This document shows positions 34,755-43,294 of a DNA stretch of 64,000 nt, piece after piece. The translations under genes and the position numbers were made by a program. A model generated the notes under the pieces. That model did no database searches, was not told where the DNA came from, and saw nothing but the letters and a program-made list of their open reading frames with translations. Each line of letters begins with the position of its first letter. The stretch's first letter is position 1. The stretch is from F22 sp963668535 (lineage in GTDB: Bacteria > Bacteroidota > Bacteroidia > Bacteroidales > Bacteroidaceae), in contig OY764867.1 in assembly GCA_963668535.1 (NCBI GenBank), positions 124,001 through 188,000 on the forward strand, read 5' to 3'.

Positions 34755-35684
34755 ATGAACAGACCTATTTTAATCATATTAGTAGGCCCTACAGGTGTCG
34801 GCAAGACGGAACTATCGTTACGTCTTGCCGAGGCTTTTGATGCAGAAATAATATCGAGTGATTCGCGCCAAATATATCAACAAATGCCTATTGGTACAGC
34901 CGTGGCTACTCAAGAAGAGCAATCACGCGTAAAGCACCACTTTGTGCAATTTCTACCACCTGGCACATACTATAGTGCCGCACAATTTGAACGCGAAGTT
35001 ATCGAATTTCTTCCCAAAGCATTTAAATCGCACCCAGTAATGCTCATGACTGGAGGATCTATGCTATATGTTTCTGCTATCTGCGAAGGTATAGATGACA
35101 TGCCAACTGTCACATCAGAAATCCGGGAAGCTGTTTTAAAAGATTACGAAGAAAATGGTCTTCCCCCCCTACTCGACGAACTACAGGAAAAAGACCCTCA
35201 ATATTTTGAATTGGTAGATAGAAAAAATCCTAAACGGGTCATGCATGCTATCGAGATTATTCGACAAACTGGAGAAACTTTCACCTCATTTAGAGTAAAA
35301 AAAGTCAAGGAACGCCCATTTGAAATGATCAAAATCGGGTTGAATAGAGACCGAGCTACATTGCATGAGCGCATCAATAGACGTGTAGATCAAATGGTTG
35401 TGCAAGGACTAATCCAAGAAGTACAGAATCTAATGCCCTACAAAGCGCACAATTCTTTAAATACAGTGGGGTATAAAGAACTGTTCGCATTCTTTGATGG
35501 AGAGATGGAGTTGGACGAAGCAATTGCTAAAATTAAAACGAATACACGAAACTATGCTCGCCGTCAAATAACGTGGTTCAAGAAAGATCCTACAATCACA
35601 TGGTTTGATATGGATACTACTTCCGTTGAAACCATACTAGATTTTGTCCATAAGAAAATCGACACCATACAACAAGCGCATTAA
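34755..35684 (+). CDS. miaA: tRNA dimethylallyltransferase
   Basis: This 309-residue enzyme transfers a dimethylallyl group to A37 of tRNAs reading UNN codons. I start at 34755 (MNRPILIILVGPTGVGKTE), 2 nt after the previous stop; an earlier in-frame ATG would overlap that gene. Motifs are the P-loop GPTGVGKTELS, ISSDSRQIYQQMPIGTA, LMTGGSMLYVSA, a family arginine block MQVYE-like in DRKNPKRVMHAIEI, and YARRQITWFKKD. Confidence 0.97.
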   Translation: MNRPILIILVGPTGVGKTELSLRLAEAFDAEIISSDSRQIYQQMPIGTAVATQEEQSRVKHHFVQFLPPGTYYSAAQFEREVIEFLPKAFKSHPVMLMTGGSMLYVSAICEGIDDMPTVTSEIREAVLKDYEENGLPPLLDELQEKDPQYFELVDRKNPKRVMHAIEIIRQTGETFTSFRVKKVKERPFEMIKIGLNRDRATLHERINRRVDQMVVQGLIQEVQNLMPYKAHNSLNTVGYKELFAFFDGEMELDEAIAKIKTNTRNYARRQITWFKKDPTITWFDMDTTSVETILDFVHKKIDTIQQAH

Positions 35685-35725
35685 CTCGAAATACTTCTTC
35701 CTTGTTTTTTTCAAACAAAACTGTA

Positions 35726-35781
35726 AAGGTCCCAAATTCTCGCTTTGAATATCTATCATCAAGGCAAGAATTTGGGACCTT
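35726..35781. terminator. Bidirectional terminator between miaA and yeiH
   Basis: The 15-nt arms AAGGTCCCAAATTCT (35726-35740) and AGAATTTGGGACCTT (35767-35781) are perfectly complementary, with a 26-nt loop. They lie between two converging genes. Confidence 0.85.
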
Positions 35782-35855
35782 CTTTATATTATCTATAGTA
35801 CTTAATTGAGACTATTATGATGCCTCTCCAATGAAGTGAGACACAACACAGATTG

Positions 35856-36830
35856 CTACAAATACATAATAGCGGCTAAAGAACTCACACTAATAATAAT
35901 CCACAACAACACACCTTGTAGTAATGGACGTACCCCCACTTTTTTCAATACAGTTATATGCAAAGATGCACCTATAAAAAACAGAGTAAGAGTTAAGCTC
36001 TTCTTAGCCAACAAAGCAATCCAATGAGTATATTCTTGCAAACCACCAAGTAGATACGTGTTGAGAACCACAGCTAGTACAAAATAAAAGATGAACCACG
36101 GAATACTAATTCGCCGTCCTCCACTACGAAACAAGAAGGAAGTCACAAGAGCTACTGGTATAATCCATAAAGCACGTGTCAGTTTAATAGTCGTTGCTAC
36201 TTGCAAAGCTTTTTCTCCATATGCAGCGCCAGCTCCCACCACACTACTGGTATCATGAATCGCTATCGCAGCCCATGTACCAAATTCTGTTTGAGTCATG
36301 TGTAACCAATGCCCAATGTGTGGGAAAAGAAATAATGCAATCGCATTTAAGATAAAAATAGTACCTAGTGAAACAGACATCTCTTCTTCATTGGCTTGAA
36401 TAACTGGACCTACTGCAGCAATGGCACTCCCACCACAAATAGCCGTTCCAGCACTAATCAAATACGATGTACGCTTCTTGACTCGCAATACATAATATCC
36501 TATTACAAAACCGATAGACAACGTACCCACTACTGATACGATAGTAAAAGTCATTCCCTCTGCACCCGAGCGCAATGATTCATGTACGTTCATACCAAAG
36601 CCAAGTCCGATGACAGACCACTGCAAAAGTTTTTTACTACTTTTCTTGTTGAAACGAGGATAGGCTTCACCACAGACTAAGGCAAATACCAATCCTAAGA
36701 ATAAACTTACTGGTGGATTGATCCACGAAAAATAAGGAGATAAGCTAGGATGCATGCTCGCTAATAAGCCTAAAGAGATGATGGCCACAAGCGCAATATA
36801 CACCTTGTTGATTAGTTGTTGATTTTTCAT
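35856..36830 (-). CDS. YeiH/UPF0324-family membrane transporter
   Basis: This 324-residue protein has about ten membrane helices. It carries the UPF0324 signatures INPPVSLFLGLVFALVCGE, WSVIGLGFGMNVHESL, SAGTAICGGSAIAAVGPVI and IHDTSSVVGAGAAYG. Family members are annotated as putative sulfate exporters, but the substrate is not firmly shown. It is a single gene with its own terminator, divergent from fhs. Confidence 0.92.
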   Translation of the reverse strand: MKNQQLINKVYIALVAIISLGLLASMHPSLSPYFSWINPPVSLFLGLVFALVCGEAYPRFNKKSSKKLLQWSVIGLGFGMNVHESLRSGAEGMTFTIVSVVGTLSIGFVIGYYVLRVKKRTSYLISAGTAICGGSAIAAVGPVIQANEEEMSVSLGTIFILNAIALFLFPHIGHWLHMTQTEFGTWAAIAIHDTSSVVGAGAAYGEKALQVATTIKLTRALWIIPVALVTSFLFRSGGRRISIPWFIFYFVLAVVLNTYLLGGLQEYTHWIALLAKKSLTLTLFFIGASLHITVLKKVGVRPLLQGVLLWIIISVSSLAAIMYL

Positions 36831-37011
36831 CAGGAATTATTTTTATCTTAATAAAAAAATACGATTACAAACTTGTTTGATGTAAGATTGCAAAGGTAAT
36901 AAAAATATTCAGCGAATGTTTTCCTTCATTTTATTTTTAGGATAAGTTCCTACTAAATTGACTCATGTCAATGAGATACAAAAAGAGACTTGCCCTTTGA
37001 AAATTTTGTAT

Positions 37012-37019
37012 TATCTTTG
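37012..37019 (+). promoter_or_regulatory. -7 element (TATCTTTG) of fhs
   Basis: TATCTTTG fits TAnnTTTG and lies 32 nt before the fhs ATG at 37052. The -33 region is weak (CTTG near 36989-36992 at the expected distance). Confidence 0.6.
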
Positions 37020-37051
37020 CACTCATAATTGAAACCCCAAACCTCAACGTA

Positions 37052-38722
37052 ATGAAAACAGACATTGAAATTGCTAGAAGCATTGAACTGAGACGTATCA
37101 ATGATGTAGCCCAAGATGCTGGCATCCCTGTAGATGCCGTAGAACACTATGGTCGATATATAGGCAAACTCCCAGAAGAACTTATTGATAACGAAAAAGT
37201 AAATAAGAGCAAGTTAATCCTTGTGACTGCTATTACTGCCACCAAAGCAGGTATTGGCAAAACCACTGTAAGCATAGGGTTGACTCTTGGTTTGAACAAA
37301 ATAGGGAAAAAAGCAATTGTCGCTTTGCGCGAACCTTCACTTGGTCCATGCTTCGGCATGAAGGGAGGGGCTGCTGGAGGTGGCTATGCCCAAGTACTTC
37401 CTATGGAAAAAATCAACTTGCATTTTACTGGTGATTTCCATGCCATCACTTCGGCACACAACATGATCAGTGCCATGTTGGATAACTATCTATATCAAAA
37501 TCAAAGCTGTGGTTGCTGTCTAAAAGATATTTTGTGGAGAAGAGTATTGGATGTTAACGATCGTAGCTTGCGCAGTATTGTAGTAGGTATAGGTCGTAAA
37601 ACAAATGGTATCACTCAAGAAAGTGGTTTTGATATCACACCTGCATCAGAATTGATGGCTATCTTATGCTTGGCTACAGATATGGAAGATCTACGTCGTC
37701 GAATCGGTAAGATCATCTTGGGATTCCATCACGATGACACCCCATTTACAGTTGAAGATCTTGGCATAACAGGCGCAGTTACTGTGCTATTGAAAGATGC
37801 TATTCGTCCTAATTTAGTACAAACCACAGAAGGAACTGCCGCTCTAGTACATGGAGGTCCTTTCGCCAATATTGCCCATGGTTGCAACTCGGTACTTGCC
37901 ACCAAAATGGCCATGACTTATAGTGATTATACCATTACAGAAGCTGGGTTCGGCGCGGATCTAGGAGCTGAAAAATTCTATAATATCAAATGTCGAAAAA
38001 CGGGATTACAACCAGCATTAACGGTGATTGTAGCAACAGCTCAAGGCCTAAAGATGCATGGAGGTGTACCTATTGATACTATCAAGGAACCTAATCTTTC
38101 TGGTTTGAAAGAAGGTTTTGCTAATCTAGATAAACATGTGCGCAACCTTCGTCAATTTGGACAACAAGTAGTAGTCTGCTTCAATAAGTTTGCTACAGAT
38201 TCTCCAGAAGAACTTGAAGCTTGTCGCAAGCATTGTGAAGAGAAATTGAAGGTTGGTTTTGCGATCAACAATGCATACAACGAAGGAGGAGAAGGAGCAA
38301 TCGATTTGGCTCAACTTGTTGTCGATACAATCGAAAACAAACCATCTAAGCCGCTTGTACACACATATACTGATCAAGACAGCTTGCAACTTAAGATAGA
38401 AAAAGTAGCCCACTCAATATATGGTGCTAGTGTGGTCACATACAATAGTGCAGCACGCAGATGGATGAAACGTATTGAGAAACTAGGTTTAAGCCACTAC
38501 CCTATCTGTATAGCAAAAACACAATACTCTTTCAGTGCCGACCCTTCAATATATGGCGCAGTAGATAACTTTGAATTTAATATTAAAGATATCGTACTAA
38601 ACAACGGAGCTGAGATGATTGTTGCTATTGCCGGAGAAATTCTACGTATGCCAGGATTGCCCAAAGTGCCACAAGCAACGCGTATTGATATTATAGATGG
38701 AGAAATTGAAGGCTTGTCATAA
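37052..38722 (+). CDS. fhs: Formate-tetrahydrofolate ligase
   Basis: This 556-residue cytosolic enzyme makes 10-formyl-THF from formate, THF and ATP. The P-loop-like motif is ATKAGIGKTTVSIGL. Further family blocks are REPSLGPCFGMKGGAAGGGY, LHFTGDFHAITSAHNM, TAALVHGGPFANIAHGCNS and TEAGFGADLGAEKFY. The length is standard. It belongs to one-carbon metabolism feeding purine synthesis in an anaerobe. Confidence 0.98.
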   Translation: MKTDIEIARSIELRRINDVAQDAGIPVDAVEHYGRYIGKLPEELIDNEKVNKSKLILVTAITATKAGIGKTTVSIGLTLGLNKIGKKAIVALREPSLGPCFGMKGGAAGGGYAQVLPMEKINLHFTGDFHAITSAHNMISAMLDNYLYQNQSCGCCLKDILWRRVLDVNDRSLRSIVVGIGRKTNGITQESGFDITPASELMAILCLATDMEDLRRRIGKIILGFHHDDTPFTVEDLGITGAVTVLLKDAIRPNLVQTTEGTAALVHGGPFANIAHGCNSVLATKMAMTYSDYTITEAGFGADLGAEKFYNIKCRKTGLQPALTVIVATAQGLKMHGGVPIDTIKEPNLSGLKEGFANLDKHVRNLRQFGQQVVVCFNKFATDSPEELEACRKHCEEKLKVGFAINNAYNEGGEGAIDLAQLVVDTIENKPSKPLVHTYTDQDSLQLKIEKVAHSIYGASVVTYNSAARRWMKRIEKLGLSHYPICIAKTQYSFSADPSIYGAVDNFEFNIKDIVLNNGAEMIVAIAGEILRMPGLPKVPQATRIDIIDGEIEGLS

Positions 38723-38803
38723 TAGCATTATACCCTTCATATAGTGTATAGATAGAATGTATGCATATTATCTATAGATATCTTATATAACTCTCAACGA
38801 GAA

Positions 38804-38837
38804 ACAGCCCAACGCTACTTGTGTAGTGCTGGGCTGT
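38804..38837 (+). terminator. fhs terminator
   Basis: ACAGCCCA...GCTAC and GTAG...TGGGCTGT form a stem-loop about 80 nt after the fhs stop codon, followed by an AT-rich tail. Confidence 0.75.
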
Positions 38838-38888
38838 ATATTTATGGTCTTAGTACTTGATATTCGCGTTTCTTACTTTATCACCCTA

Positions 38889-38950
38889 GATTCAGCGTGT
38901 TGTTCGCCTCGATACAGCGTGTTGAATCGAGGCGAACAACACGCTGAATC
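38889..38950. repeat. 25-bp perfect inverted repeat with 12-nt loop
   Basis: The left arm is 38889-38913 and the right arm 38926-38950; they are perfect reverse complements. The loop holds CAGCGTGTTG, which also occurs within the left arm, so this 10-mer is present three times (two direct, one inverted). The segment is clearly more G/C-rich than its surroundings and is separate from the two terminators around it. Confidence 0.9.
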
Positions 38951-39071
38951 GACAGCCAGCTACTATTCCAGAGAGAAACTCCTTGATATGCAGATGAAAA
39001 TTAAAGCTATAAACCATTATTGTCTTACCTATTAATAGTTATTTGACATAGATTACACAGCTATATATAAA

Positions 39072-39104
39072 AGGGCGCATCAAAAGTAACTTTTGACACG
39101 CCCT
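39072..39104 (-). terminator. Terminator of the ECF sigma-factor operon
   Basis: AGGGCG...TCAAAAG and CTTTTGA...CGCCCT form a long stem just beyond the stop codon of the Spy-like gene (39149, minus strand). Confidence 0.8.
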
Positions 39105-39148
39105 GATTTTAATCCTATATTTTTAAGAAATCTCTTACATGATGAAGT

Positions 39149-39712
39149 TTAAAAAGACATGGGTACTTCTTCTGGTGGATTTCTATCTTCTTTATTATCC
39201 TTATTGGTACAATTAGGATTACGCTTTGCGTTATTTGGATTTCTGCGACGACCACGAGCTCGCATCATCTGATGGATAAATTTAAACTCACACGTTTTAA
39301 ACTTATAATACTTCTTTGCAGAAATCACTTGTAAGAAACTATCTAAATACTGTGTTTCCACATCTCTTTCAGCATTCATATATTTAGCCATATCTCTGAC
39401 CATCTTCTCGTATTCTGCATCAGTCTTTACCTCACCTTTGCGTTCCTTTTCAAACAATTGGCGCACTTTATCGTGGTAATAATGACTCTTTTTGTTCATA
39501 CGTTGTAGTAAGGGGATAAACTTTTCAGTTTCTTCTTTTGTCAACTCTGTTTCTTTGACAATATAATCCATCTTGCGTTTCTCAAATTGTTCACGAGACA
39601 TCAACTTACACTTACCATCCTCTTTTTTTTCTTGAGCAAAAGCATTTGGTGCAAGTAGAATAGCGAGTGTAACAATCAGAATTGTATATATTAATTTATT
39701 CTTCATATGCAT
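39149..39712 (-). CDS. Spy/CpxP-like periplasmic protein
   Basis: This 187-residue exported protein (signal IYTILIVTLAILLAPNAFAQ) is mostly helical and charged. The KRKMDYIVKETELTKEETEKF segment (pieced) and the pattern of long helices match the LTxxQ/Spy-type proteins that occur as third genes in Bacteroidota ECF operons. The C-terminal tail is basic and Asn/Pro-rich. An ATG two codons inside is an equally good start. It is probably involved in envelope stress and controlled by the adjacent sigma factor. Confidence 0.75.
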   Translation of the reverse strand: MHMKNKLIYTILIVTLAILLAPNAFAQEKKEDGKCKLMSREQFEKRKMDYIVKETELTKEETEKFIPLLQRMNKKSHYYHDKVRQLFEKERKGEVKTDAEYEKMVRDMAKYMNAERDVETQYLDSFLQVISAKKYYKFKTCEFKFIHQMMRARGRRRNPNNAKRNPNCTNKDNKEDRNPPEEVPMSF

Positions 39713-39765
39713 TCTATATTATATTTATTCTATTTACATAAAGGAGCATACTGAGCAATTTTTCA

Positions 39766-40140
39766 TTACTCACTAGCCATCAAAGTATACACTTCATAAT
39801 CATCCATGCATGATGTATTCATGGAAGATATAATGTAGGTATCATCAACTACCACATCAGCCTGATCCATTAAGGTAGCCAATTCTGTTTCTTGTATGTT
39901 GTTTTGTTCACTAGTCACATAACTACGACCAGTACGTGCCAAAAAGAAGGCACCTACAAACATGGCTGCCATATACACCCAAGGTTTAGCTTGCTGCCAA
40001 AGTGTAACCTTTGGACTGATCGCTTCTCGCTCGGGCAACTGATCAATAATACGATTAGGTAGCTGCTCAAAATAACCATCTGGGACTTTATATGGTGATT
40101 TTGTTCCAATCATTTGACGAATTTGATCTTCTGCTTTCAT
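39766..40140 (-). CDS. Small membrane protein, probable anti-sigma factor
   Basis: This is a 124-residue protein. A short cytosolic N-terminus (IRQMIGTKSPYKVPDGYFEQ, the 'f.vP.gYF' motif common in Bacteroidota anti-sigma-like proteins) is followed by one membrane segment (WVYMAAMFVGAFFLA, ~50-67) and an acidic periplasmic tail. It lies between the ECF sigma gene and the Spy-like gene. No zinc-binding anti-sigma motif is present, so the role rests on position and topology. Confidence 0.72.
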   Translation of the reverse strand: MKAEDQIRQMIGTKSPYKVPDGYFEQLPNRIIDQLPEREAISPKVTLWQQAKPWVYMAAMFVGAFFLARTGRSYVTSEQNNIQETELATLMDQADVVVDDTYIISSMNTSCMDDYEVYTLMASE

Positions 40141-40198
40141 AACTTTGGTCTTTTATCCTTAGATAGTATAGTACTTAAAAGGTTTAATTTGACTTTTT

Positions 40199-40756
40199 CT
40201 ATTCACCTTGCAATATACCCTTGATTTTCTGTACAGCATGGTGATAACTTGCTTTAAGTCCTCCAACACTTGTACCTAAGATATCCGCAATCTGGTCATA
40301 TTTCATATCATCAAAATACTTCATATTAAAAACAACCTTCTGCTTAGCAGGTAATGTGGATAATGCTTTCTGAAATTTCTCTTGCATATCATCTCCCTCA
40401 AAGTAAGCATCGCTTTCCAACTGGTTAGCCATAATACCGTCAGGATCATCCATGGATATGCCCATATGTTTCTTTTCTCTTTGAAGATGGGCTAAACTTT
40501 CATTATAGGCTATACGATATAACCAAGTTGATATTCTAGACTCTGCACGAAATTGATCAAGGTGCTGCCAGGCTTTTATAAAAGTATTCTGAACAACATC
40601 ATCTGCATCTTCGTGGCTCACCACCATACGGCGCACCTGCCAATACAGTGCCTCACTGTATAGACGGACTAAACGCTCATATGCCTTTCTCTGCGTCGGT
40701 GGATGCATGAGTGCCTCGATTAAGTCAGCTTCTTCACTTTTTGTCAACTGTACCAT
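40199..40756 (-). CDS. ECF RNA polymerase sigma factor
   Basis: This 185-residue sigma-70 factor of the ECF type has region 2 as DADDVVQNTFIKAWQHLDQF followed by STWLYRIAYN. Region 4 is LPAKQKVVFNMKYFDDMKYD then IADILGTSVGGLKASYHHAV. It heads a three-gene operon with an anti-sigma-like and a Spy-like protein, and follows tsaC by 62 bp. It probably drives an envelope-stress regulon. Confidence 0.95.
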   Translation of the reverse strand: MVQLTKSEEADLIEALMHPPTQRKAYERLVRLYSEALYWQVRRMVVSHEDADDVVQNTFIKAWQHLDQFRAESRISTWLYRIAYNESLAHLQREKKHMGISMDDPDGIMANQLESDAYFEGDDMQEKFQKALSTLPAKQKVVFNMKYFDDMKYDQIADILGTSVGGLKASYHHAVQKIKGILQGE

Positions 40757-40818
40757 ATTGATTTTGTTCTGATCCTTTGATTGTTTTTTTTTCCAAAGGT
40801 TTAATCAATCTCTAGATT

Positions 40819-41427
40819 TTATTCGTACCATTCTCCCGCTCCCTCACGTACAACTATTGGTGTACCGTCTGTACAGTCCACGATAGTCGAAGCCTGTACA
40901 CCACCTATTCCACCATCAATGACCAAATCAACTTGCTCTCCCCATGATTCGGCAATGAGTTCGGGATCTGTAAGATATTCAATATCCTCATTTTTTTCGT
41001 AAGGAACTGTACTACTCAAGATCGGCGCCTCAAGCATTTCAACAACCTCTAAAATGGGACTATTAGGAATACGTATGCCAACTTCCTTTCGATTTTTGAA
41101 TATCTTCGGCAATTTGTTCATTGCTGGCAAGATAAAGGTATATGGACCTGGCAAATAGCGCTTCATAAGCTTAAATGCTTGGTTGTCTATCTTAGCAAAT
41201 TGGCTGGCTTGTTGAATGCTATGGCATGTCACAGACAATAGTTGTTTGCGAGTATTTAACCCTTTCAATTGAGCCACTTTCTCTATGGCTCTTTCTTGTA
41301 GTCCGTGGCATCCTATGGCATACAAGGTGTCTGTAGGATAAACAATAACACCTCCTCTTTCAAGCACATCTACAACTCGTTGTATATCTGCTCTTTGATT
41401 GTTTTGGGGATACAGTTTAAGTATCAT
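40819..41427 (-). CDS. L-threonylcarbamoyladenylate synthase (Sua5/YciO/YrdC)
   Basis: This is a 202-residue protein. The YrdC fold makes threonylcarbamoyl-AMP for the t6A37 tRNA modification. Motifs are GGVIVYPTDTLYAIGCHGLQ, KQLLSVTCHSIQQAS, YLPGPYTFILPA and VGIRIPNSPI. There is no Sua5 C-terminal domain, so it is the short form. It is 38 bp from the helicase gene on the same strand. Confidence 0.9.
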   Translation of the reverse strand: MILKLYPQNNQRADIQRVVDVLERGGVIVYPTDTLYAIGCHGLQERAIEKVAQLKGLNTRKQLLSVTCHSIQQASQFAKIDNQAFKLMKRYLPGPYTFILPAMNKLPKIFKNRKEVGIRIPNSPILEVVEMLEAPILSSTVPYEKNEDIEYLTDPELIAESWGEQVDLVIDGGIGGVQASTIVDCTDGTPIVVREGAGEWYE

Positions 41428-41465
41428 AGTGCATAAGGTTAATTGAATATATACAAATATATCAA

Positions 41466-43250
41466 TTATTCATCAAAAGACGAGCGACTTGCCCTATTTT
41501 TCTTTTCTAGTAAACGGATTTTAGACCATGCACGTTTGTATTTAGGATATACTGTTATAGCTTTATTATAATTGGCCATGGCAGCTTCTAGCATATCATG
41601 TTCTAGACAGTCATCCCCCATCTGAACAAATTCAGCCGCTAATCGCTTTAACTTTTTACTCCGTATTTCTTGTTGGTCCTCTAGCTCCTTTATTCGCAAC
41701 TTTAATCGGGTAATCTCGCCCAATTTTCTCCTCAGTAGACGCACCACACTAGGTCGTTCTATATCGTAACGCAGATGCATCGCTTTGAAGAGATGTTTTA
41801 AGGTTTGATCAAAATCAGATCGAACAAAAGCCGTATTCGCTGCTCGGTAATGAAGATCTGCTTGCGCATCTCCCAAAGCTTGCTGAACATGCTTCTGATT
41901 GTTGAATGTCGACGCAAAATGATTGACTTCTGCACGCACCATCACGTCACGTTGCGAAATAGGCTGTTTAAGAAACAATCCATCAAAATGGCTGCAACGA
42001 CTAAGAGCCACATAAGTCATACCAGGTGCAAATGCGCCTCCTCCTAAGTCTATCACAGCCCTGCGAAAGGTCAATCCTTGGCACTTATGTATAGTGATAG
42101 CCCAAGCCAACTTTATTGGGAATTGAGTATATGTACCTAGCACCTCCTCTTCAATTTCCTTCTTTATCTTATTGTAGGTGTAGCGCATGTTATTCCACAT
42201 CTCTTGGTGTACAGTATGCTCAATGCCATCTTCTGTAATAATGTATAATATTCCCTGCAACTCGTCTATGCTAGAAATAACGCCAACCGTCCCATTGACC
42301 CACAGTTTTTGAGCGTTGTTTTTTACAAAGATCACTTGCGCACCTACTTTGATATGAAGTTCCATATTGGTCGGGAGATTTTTCTCATCATATTCACCAT
42401 CAATATGTCCAAGTAAAGTGATTGGTGCACCAGGTAATTTCCCTAATTCTTCGGTATTGATAGCATCAACAGTATCTCTTCTTGAGCATAAAGTCACAGC
42501 AAAATCATGATTATCTGTACGTTCAGGAATATTCTGTAAGTGACGTTGATTCAAGGCAACATAGTCCTGCTGTCCTGCGGAATTATTGCGCACACGATCT
42601 AATAAAGCAACAAAATCTGGATCTTTTTGTCTGAACACCTGCGTTAGCTCGATAGAAACAAGCTGCATTTCTTGAAAGACCTTAGCAGAAAAGAAATATG
42701 GATTGGGATAAAATGTACTAATGTGTTCTCTATCTTCACGACTTAGTACGGGTTCTAATTGATACACATCTCCTACCAGCAATAATTGCTTCCCGCCAAA
42801 GGGTTGTCTACGATTTCGTGAAAACACACGCAAGATACGATCTATTGCATCAATCATATCCGCACGTACCATGGATATTTCATCAATGATAATCAAATCA
42901 ATATCTTGTAAGATTTGACGCATATCATCATTGAATTTGAAGTATTTGTATATACGCCCACCTTGGGTACTAAGATTGGGATCATCAGGCAACATGGGAT
43001 AAAATGGGAGACGAAAAAAACTGTGTAAAGTAACTCCACCAGCATTGACCGCAGCAATACCAGTAGGAGCTAAAACAACATATTTTTTCTTTGTTGTCGA
43101 TGTCACATACTTAAGAAAAGTAGATTTACCTGTCCCTGCCTTTCCTGTAAGAAAGACAGAATGCTGGGTGTACTGCACCAGGTTAAGCGCTTCTTGAAAA
43201 GGCTTACTAGACGTATCTACTGCTTGAATATCAAAGGACTTCTTTTTCAC
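41466..43250 (-). CDS. Pif1/RecD-like superfamily 1 helicase
   Basis: This 594-residue helicase has motif I GKAGTGKSTFLKYV (~residue 38), motif II IIIDEISMVRADMIDAIDRI, GGKQLLLVGDVYQLEPV (motif III) and a UvrD-C-like AITIHKCQGLTFRRAVIDLG block. The motif ordering fits Pif1-type 5'-3' helicases. The C-terminal ~130 residues are helical and TPR-like (LEAAMANYNKAITVYPKYKR). The role is probably DNA replication or repair. Confidence 0.9.
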   Translation of the reverse strand: MKKKSFDIQAVDTSSKPFQEALNLVQYTQHSVFLTGKAGTGKSTFLKYVTSTTKKKYVVLAPTGIAAVNAGGVTLHSFFRLPFYPMLPDDPNLSTQGGRIYKYFKFNDDMRQILQDIDLIIIDEISMVRADMIDAIDRILRVFSRNRRQPFGGKQLLLVGDVYQLEPVLSREDREHISTFYPNPYFFSAKVFQEMQLVSIELTQVFRQKDPDFVALLDRVRNNSAGQQDYVALNQRHLQNIPERTDNHDFAVTLCSRRDTVDAINTEELGKLPGAPITLLGHIDGEYDEKNLPTNMELHIKVGAQVIFVKNNAQKLWVNGTVGVISSIDELQGILYIITEDGIEHTVHQEMWNNMRYTYNKIKKEIEEEVLGTYTQFPIKLAWAITIHKCQGLTFRRAVIDLGGGAFAPGMTYVALSRCSHFDGLFLKQPISQRDVMVRAEVNHFASTFNNQKHVQQALGDAQADLHYRAANTAFVRSDFDQTLKHLFKAMHLRYDIERPSVVRLLRRKLGEITRLKLRIKELEDQQEIRSKKLKRLAAEFVQMGDDCLEHDMLEAAMANYNKAITVYPKYKRAWSKIRLLEKKNRASRSSFDE

Positions 43251-43294
43251 CCCACAAACTTACTAAAAATTAAGGATATGTACAATGTGTATGC

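Larger units (their letters stand above)
38723..39148. other. 426-bp gap holding three hairpins
   Basis: There is no credible gene. From left to right the gap contains the fhs terminator (38804-38837), an unusually long perfect inverted repeat (38889-38950) and the terminator of the convergent sigma-factor operon (39072-39104). Confidence 0.75.
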
